A stretch of 64,000 bases of DNA from Sphaerochaetaceae bacterium. GTDB lineage: Bacteria > Spirochaetota > Spirochaetia > Sphaerochaetales > Sphaerochaetaceae. Both the position numbers and the translations under genes were made by a program. The stretch covers positions 1-64,000 of the forward strand of contig JAQQAR010000087.1 of the NCBI GenBank assembly GCA_028532765.1, given 5' to 3'. Below, piece by piece: positions 61,319-64,000 of this stretch. The stretch's first letter is position 1. The number at the start of each line of letters is the position of its first letter. The notes beneath the pieces are model-generated. The model saw only the letters and a list, made by a program, of their open reading frames with translations. It was not told where the DNA came from and did no database searches.

Positions 61319-62845
61319 ATGAAACGTAATTCATGGATACTCAGTACCTCTCTGGTGTTCCTCTCAACCTTGTTGTTGGTGATTTTTTCGTTGAGCACCC
61401 TGGCTGAAATTGAACGAGTGTACAAGGACCAGACCGCCCTGGGTACCGAAGCGTTGAAACAGCAGTTTCTCTATGATTCAGTCAATAACCAAATCAAGCG
61501 AATCGATACACAACGAGCAATCCACCAGAATGAATACCAAAAGCAACTGGATCATATCACTTGGCATATGGATACTTCCTATGAGGCGGATATTGAAAGC
61601 TTTCCACAGGTGGTTGCATCCTTCTTTACCCAGGACTCTTCCTCCCCTTGGACTGCTGTACTTTGGCAGCGGGAAACGGGTGAAGTTATCGTGGATAATA
61701 AAGGGGTTATTGTGGGATCAGAACCTCCCATTGATGTGGTGAATAGCCCCCTGCATGGTTTTCAGTTGTATGAATTGCACTCATATGCTCCCTATACACT
61801 TTTTGTCGGAATTCCCCAAGCGGTGATTGACGAAGAGGTAAAACAGTATATCGCTGATGAGATATATGCGAGTAAATACCCGGAAAATTCCTATATCTGG
61901 GTTAATGAGGTAATCAACTATGAGGGTGGGGACGAATATGCAATTAGGAGAATCCATCCCAACCTCCGGGATTCTGTGGGCGTATACCTCTCTACCAATA
62001 TGACAGATGTACAGGGCAATACACCCTATAAGACTGAGCTGGAGGGAATTAACCAGGATGGGGAGCTCTTCTTTACCTATTTCTTCAAAAAATTGGATAG
62101 TGATGTCATCTCGGAGAAATTTACCTATGCAAGACTCTACAAGGATTTTGACTGGATTGTTGCAATGGGTATCCATCTTGATGATCTTGCCATGTATGTA
62201 GAGGAGACTGCAAACAAGAGTGCCGGTATCGTGGGTCAGATTACCCCGATATTCATTGGGGCAATTATTCTGCTCTTTGTGCTTCACTCTGTTCTGCTGG
62301 TAGTGCTGGAACATCAGCGAAATAGAAGGCAAGCAAAGAGCCTTGAGGATCAAGCATATAGGGATCTGTTGACCGGAATTGGAAATCGCAGAAGTGGTCT
62401 GCTTGCCTTGAAAAAAGCGTATCTTGAGAGCAGGAAGGGTAATGGCGCTGGGGTGGTGTCAATCTTTGATATAGATTATTTCAAACATATCAATGATACC
62501 TTCGGACATGATGCTGGAGACAGGTGTCTGATACAGCTAACCAAAACATTGCAGGAGTTGGCCTGCTCAAAGGATGCCCTTTTCCGGTGGGGTGGTGATG
62601 AGTTCCTTATTGTATGCCCCCCTCTTACGGCTGAACAGGTTAACCAGATGGCAGAGTCATTGCTTAGTGCAGCAAGAACTGTGGAAGTGGAACATGAGAC
62701 AACCAAGATAACACTGACCATATCACTGGGCCTTGTCTCCTTCCTGCCAAGTGATACATCTGAAATTGATACATTCAAGAGAGCAGACGGGGCGCTCTAC
62801 CAGGCGAAGGAAGCAGGAAGAAACAGATTTGTGTCGCTTCTCTAA
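61319..62845 (+). CDS. Diguanylate cyclase with extracytoplasmic Cache-type sensor
   Basis: A 508-residue membrane protein. Membrane segment about 8-28, a large outside sensor region (about 30-305, Cache-like, ending YKDFDWIVAMGIHLDDL), a second segment (PIFIGAIILLFVLHSVLLVVL) and a C-terminal GGDEF domain with RDLLTGIGNRRS, DIDYFKHINDTFGHDAGD and the active site RWGGDEFLIV. It should make cyclic di-GMP. The product-inhibition I-site lacks its Arg (CSKD in place of RxxD). ATG 61319 follows AGGAGGGG. Confidence 0.93.
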   Translation: MKRNSWILSTSLVFLSTLLLVIFSLSTLAEIERVYKDQTALGTEALKQQFLYDSVNNQIKRIDTQRAIHQNEYQKQLDHITWHMDTSYEADIESFPQVVASFFTQDSSSPWTAVLWQRETGEVIVDNKGVIVGSEPPIDVVNSPLHGFQLYELHSYAPYTLFVGIPQAVIDEEVKQYIADEIYASKYPENSYIWVNEVINYEGGDEYAIRRIHPNLRDSVGVYLSTNMTDVQGNTPYKTELEGINQDGELFFTYFFKKLDSDVISEKFTYARLYKDFDWIVAMGIHLDDLAMYVEETANKSAGIVGQITPIFIGAIILLFVLHSVLLVVLEHQRNRRQAKSLEDQAYRDLLTGIGNRRSGLLALKKAYLESRKGNGAGVVSIFDIDYFKHINDTFGHDAGDRCLIQLTKTLQELACSKDALFRWGGDEFLIVCPPLTAEQVNQMAESLLSAARTVEVEHETTKITLTISLGLVSFLPSDTSEIDTFKRADGALYQAKEAGRNRFVSLL

Positions 62846-62918
62846 TTTTTTTCATTCTCAGCTTGACAAGTAAGATACCTGACTTCCGTCGTTTCTCAAA
62901 AAACCTAGTACTCTGAAG

Positions 62919-64000
62919 TCAATCTGGTAAGCAATTCCTAAAGAAATTGGCGATTTCTTTCTCAGTGAGATACAGGGCGTCCAGATTGGATAATCCAGTC
63001 AATTGCTTGAGTTTCTCATTGACTGCCCTGTTCTGGGAAATGTTGATGAACGTCCCATCACCTTTCCTTACAATACGGAAGTCTCTTGCAAACTCAATAA
63101 GGTCATAGGCATTGACTTGGTTCTCAAAGCACTTGATTTCCAGGACCCGCAAGAGGAACAGGCCGAGATAGCAAATCAGGAAATGGCCATAGATTGTCTC
63201 TTTCTTCTGGACATAGACAGGCCTTGCATCAAGGTATGATTTTGTGATCCTGAAGGATTCCTCGATTTTCCAGAGGTTGTGGTACGTCTGGTACACCTGC
63301 AGGGGATCCATGTGGAGTTCCGAGGTGACCATGAGATTGTAGCCGGCGAATTGCAGGTCCTCATTGATTTTCTCCGAGTCGATTGCAACGATGGGTTTGA
63401 TTTTCTTGCCGCTCTTGTCCTTGCTTGTGATTCTTACATACTTGGAAGCATCCCCAAGTTCTTCCCTTGCCAGTTTCTTGTAAGTGGTGAAGCTTGAGGC
63501 CTTGTCCGCCATCCTCATGATCTCGGCCCTTTGCTTGGCTGCCAGGGAGGGATTGTAGGAGACGATCCTCTTTTCCTTCACAGAGAATTTCGTCTCCGAT
63601 ATCTCCCCGGTGCTGCTGTCGGCTTCCTTGAAAGAGTAGGAGAAAGTATCGGTACATGACTTGAGGCGGTACAGGAGATTGCCTTCACGGTCATGGTAAT
63701 CATGGAATACATTGGCATCGTTCTCCAGGAGAAGCCATCTCTTTTCCGCATCACCCAGGCCATTGCCGTGGATGGACTTCGAGAAAATGTATCCATCCCT
63801 TGACTCAACCACCGCCGCATGGATGTTCCTGGCACAGTTCAGGCCCTTGTCTGCCACCTGGACGGTTCTCCCCGGGACCTTGTACCGCTGCTTCATCTCC
63901 TCGATGGTTCTTCTTATGTAAGGCTTCTCTGATTCATTGCCCGGGTACATCTGCATGGCGACAGGCACAAGCTCCGCATCCAGCAAGAGCGCCTGGCCTA
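62919..64000 (-). mobile_element. Partial IS1634-like (IS4 group) transposase, cut by the window edge
   Basis: At least 360 residues of a DDE transposase; the 5' end lies beyond 64000. Blocks: LLLDAELVPVAMQMYPGNESEKPYI, VADKGLNCARNI (second Asp region), and YHNLWKIEESFRITKSYLDARPVYV (YREK-like block with the catalytic Glu), then HFLICYLGLFLLRVLE. Codon use is richer in G+C than the neighbours, fitting a transferred element. The terminal inverted repeat could not be fixed because the other end is not in view. It inserted downstream of the GGDEF gene. Confidence 0.9.

Noticed and set aside
1-64000. CRISPR array or prophage
   Set aside because: No regularly spaced repeats, cas genes, integrase or phage structural genes were seen. 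The only mobile element found is the transposase at the right edge.

Overview
The window looks like the chromosome-origin region of a spirochaete, most like Sphaerochaeta or a close relative. This is inferred from gene content and order (parAB, gyrA, gyrB, dnaA, dnaN, recF, rpmH, rnpA, yidC, jag), a moderate G+C content, a MurA with Asp in place of the usual catalytic Cys (also known in Borrelia), and relaxed lipoprotein signals. No flagellar genes lie in the window. No database search was possible, so the species is not established.

Left arm (1-13.9 kb): the tail of an unknown gene, a two-domain GNAT acetyltransferase, an Fbp-type iron ABC importer whose fused permease has an extra extracytoplasmic domain, a GH28 glycosidase divergent from a sugar isomerase-like TIM barrel, a deoC/thymidine-kinase-like salvage pair, a Nudix/aldo-keto reductase/YigZ operon and a membrane M28 peptidase. 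From 14.0 to 17.4 kb comes an RNA and replication block: five tRNAs (four Ser and one Arg with the unusual anticodon GCG), SRP RNA, dnaX, ybaB and recR. From 17.4 to 35 kb: a DjlA-like J protein, a GH63-like hydrolase, a lipid kinase, a YgiQ radical SAM protein, a MATE exporter, a nagA/pepD/C26 hydrolase group, a large lipoprotein with a papain-like end, an A-type flavoprotein, a YgjP metalloprotease, LysO and a TraB-family protein.

Origin block (35-52.3 kb): radA, a cyclophilin-FKBP fusion, parB and parA run leftward, then nfu and three parS sites, gyrA and gyrB leftward, and dnaA, dnaN, recF, dciA, rpmH, rnpA, yidC and jag rightward. The dnaA-dnaN gap carries seven DnaA-box-like sequences and seven DnaA-trios and is the likely oriC. 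Transcription diverges from it.

Right arm (52.3-64 kb): a cobalamin riboswitch heads the class III ribonucleotide reductase genes nrdDG. metK has a SAM-II-like leader with a coherent two-state Shine-Dalgarno switch. An ArsR/MFS pair sits behind a perfect palindrome. Then come a PfkB kinase, murA, a second DnaA-box cluster, a Cache-GGDEF diguanylate cyclase and the end of an IS1634-like element.

The main points for a second look are the metK leader RNA, the cobalamin riboswitch on nrdDG, a recurring promoter layout in which the -10 box ends 6-10 nt before the start codon (probable leaderless mRNAs), tRNA-Arg(GCG), the DnaA-trio origin with the distal DnaA-box array, and several divergent enzymes (MurA Asp116, a double-length thymidine kinase homologue, a papain-like domain lacking its Asn).
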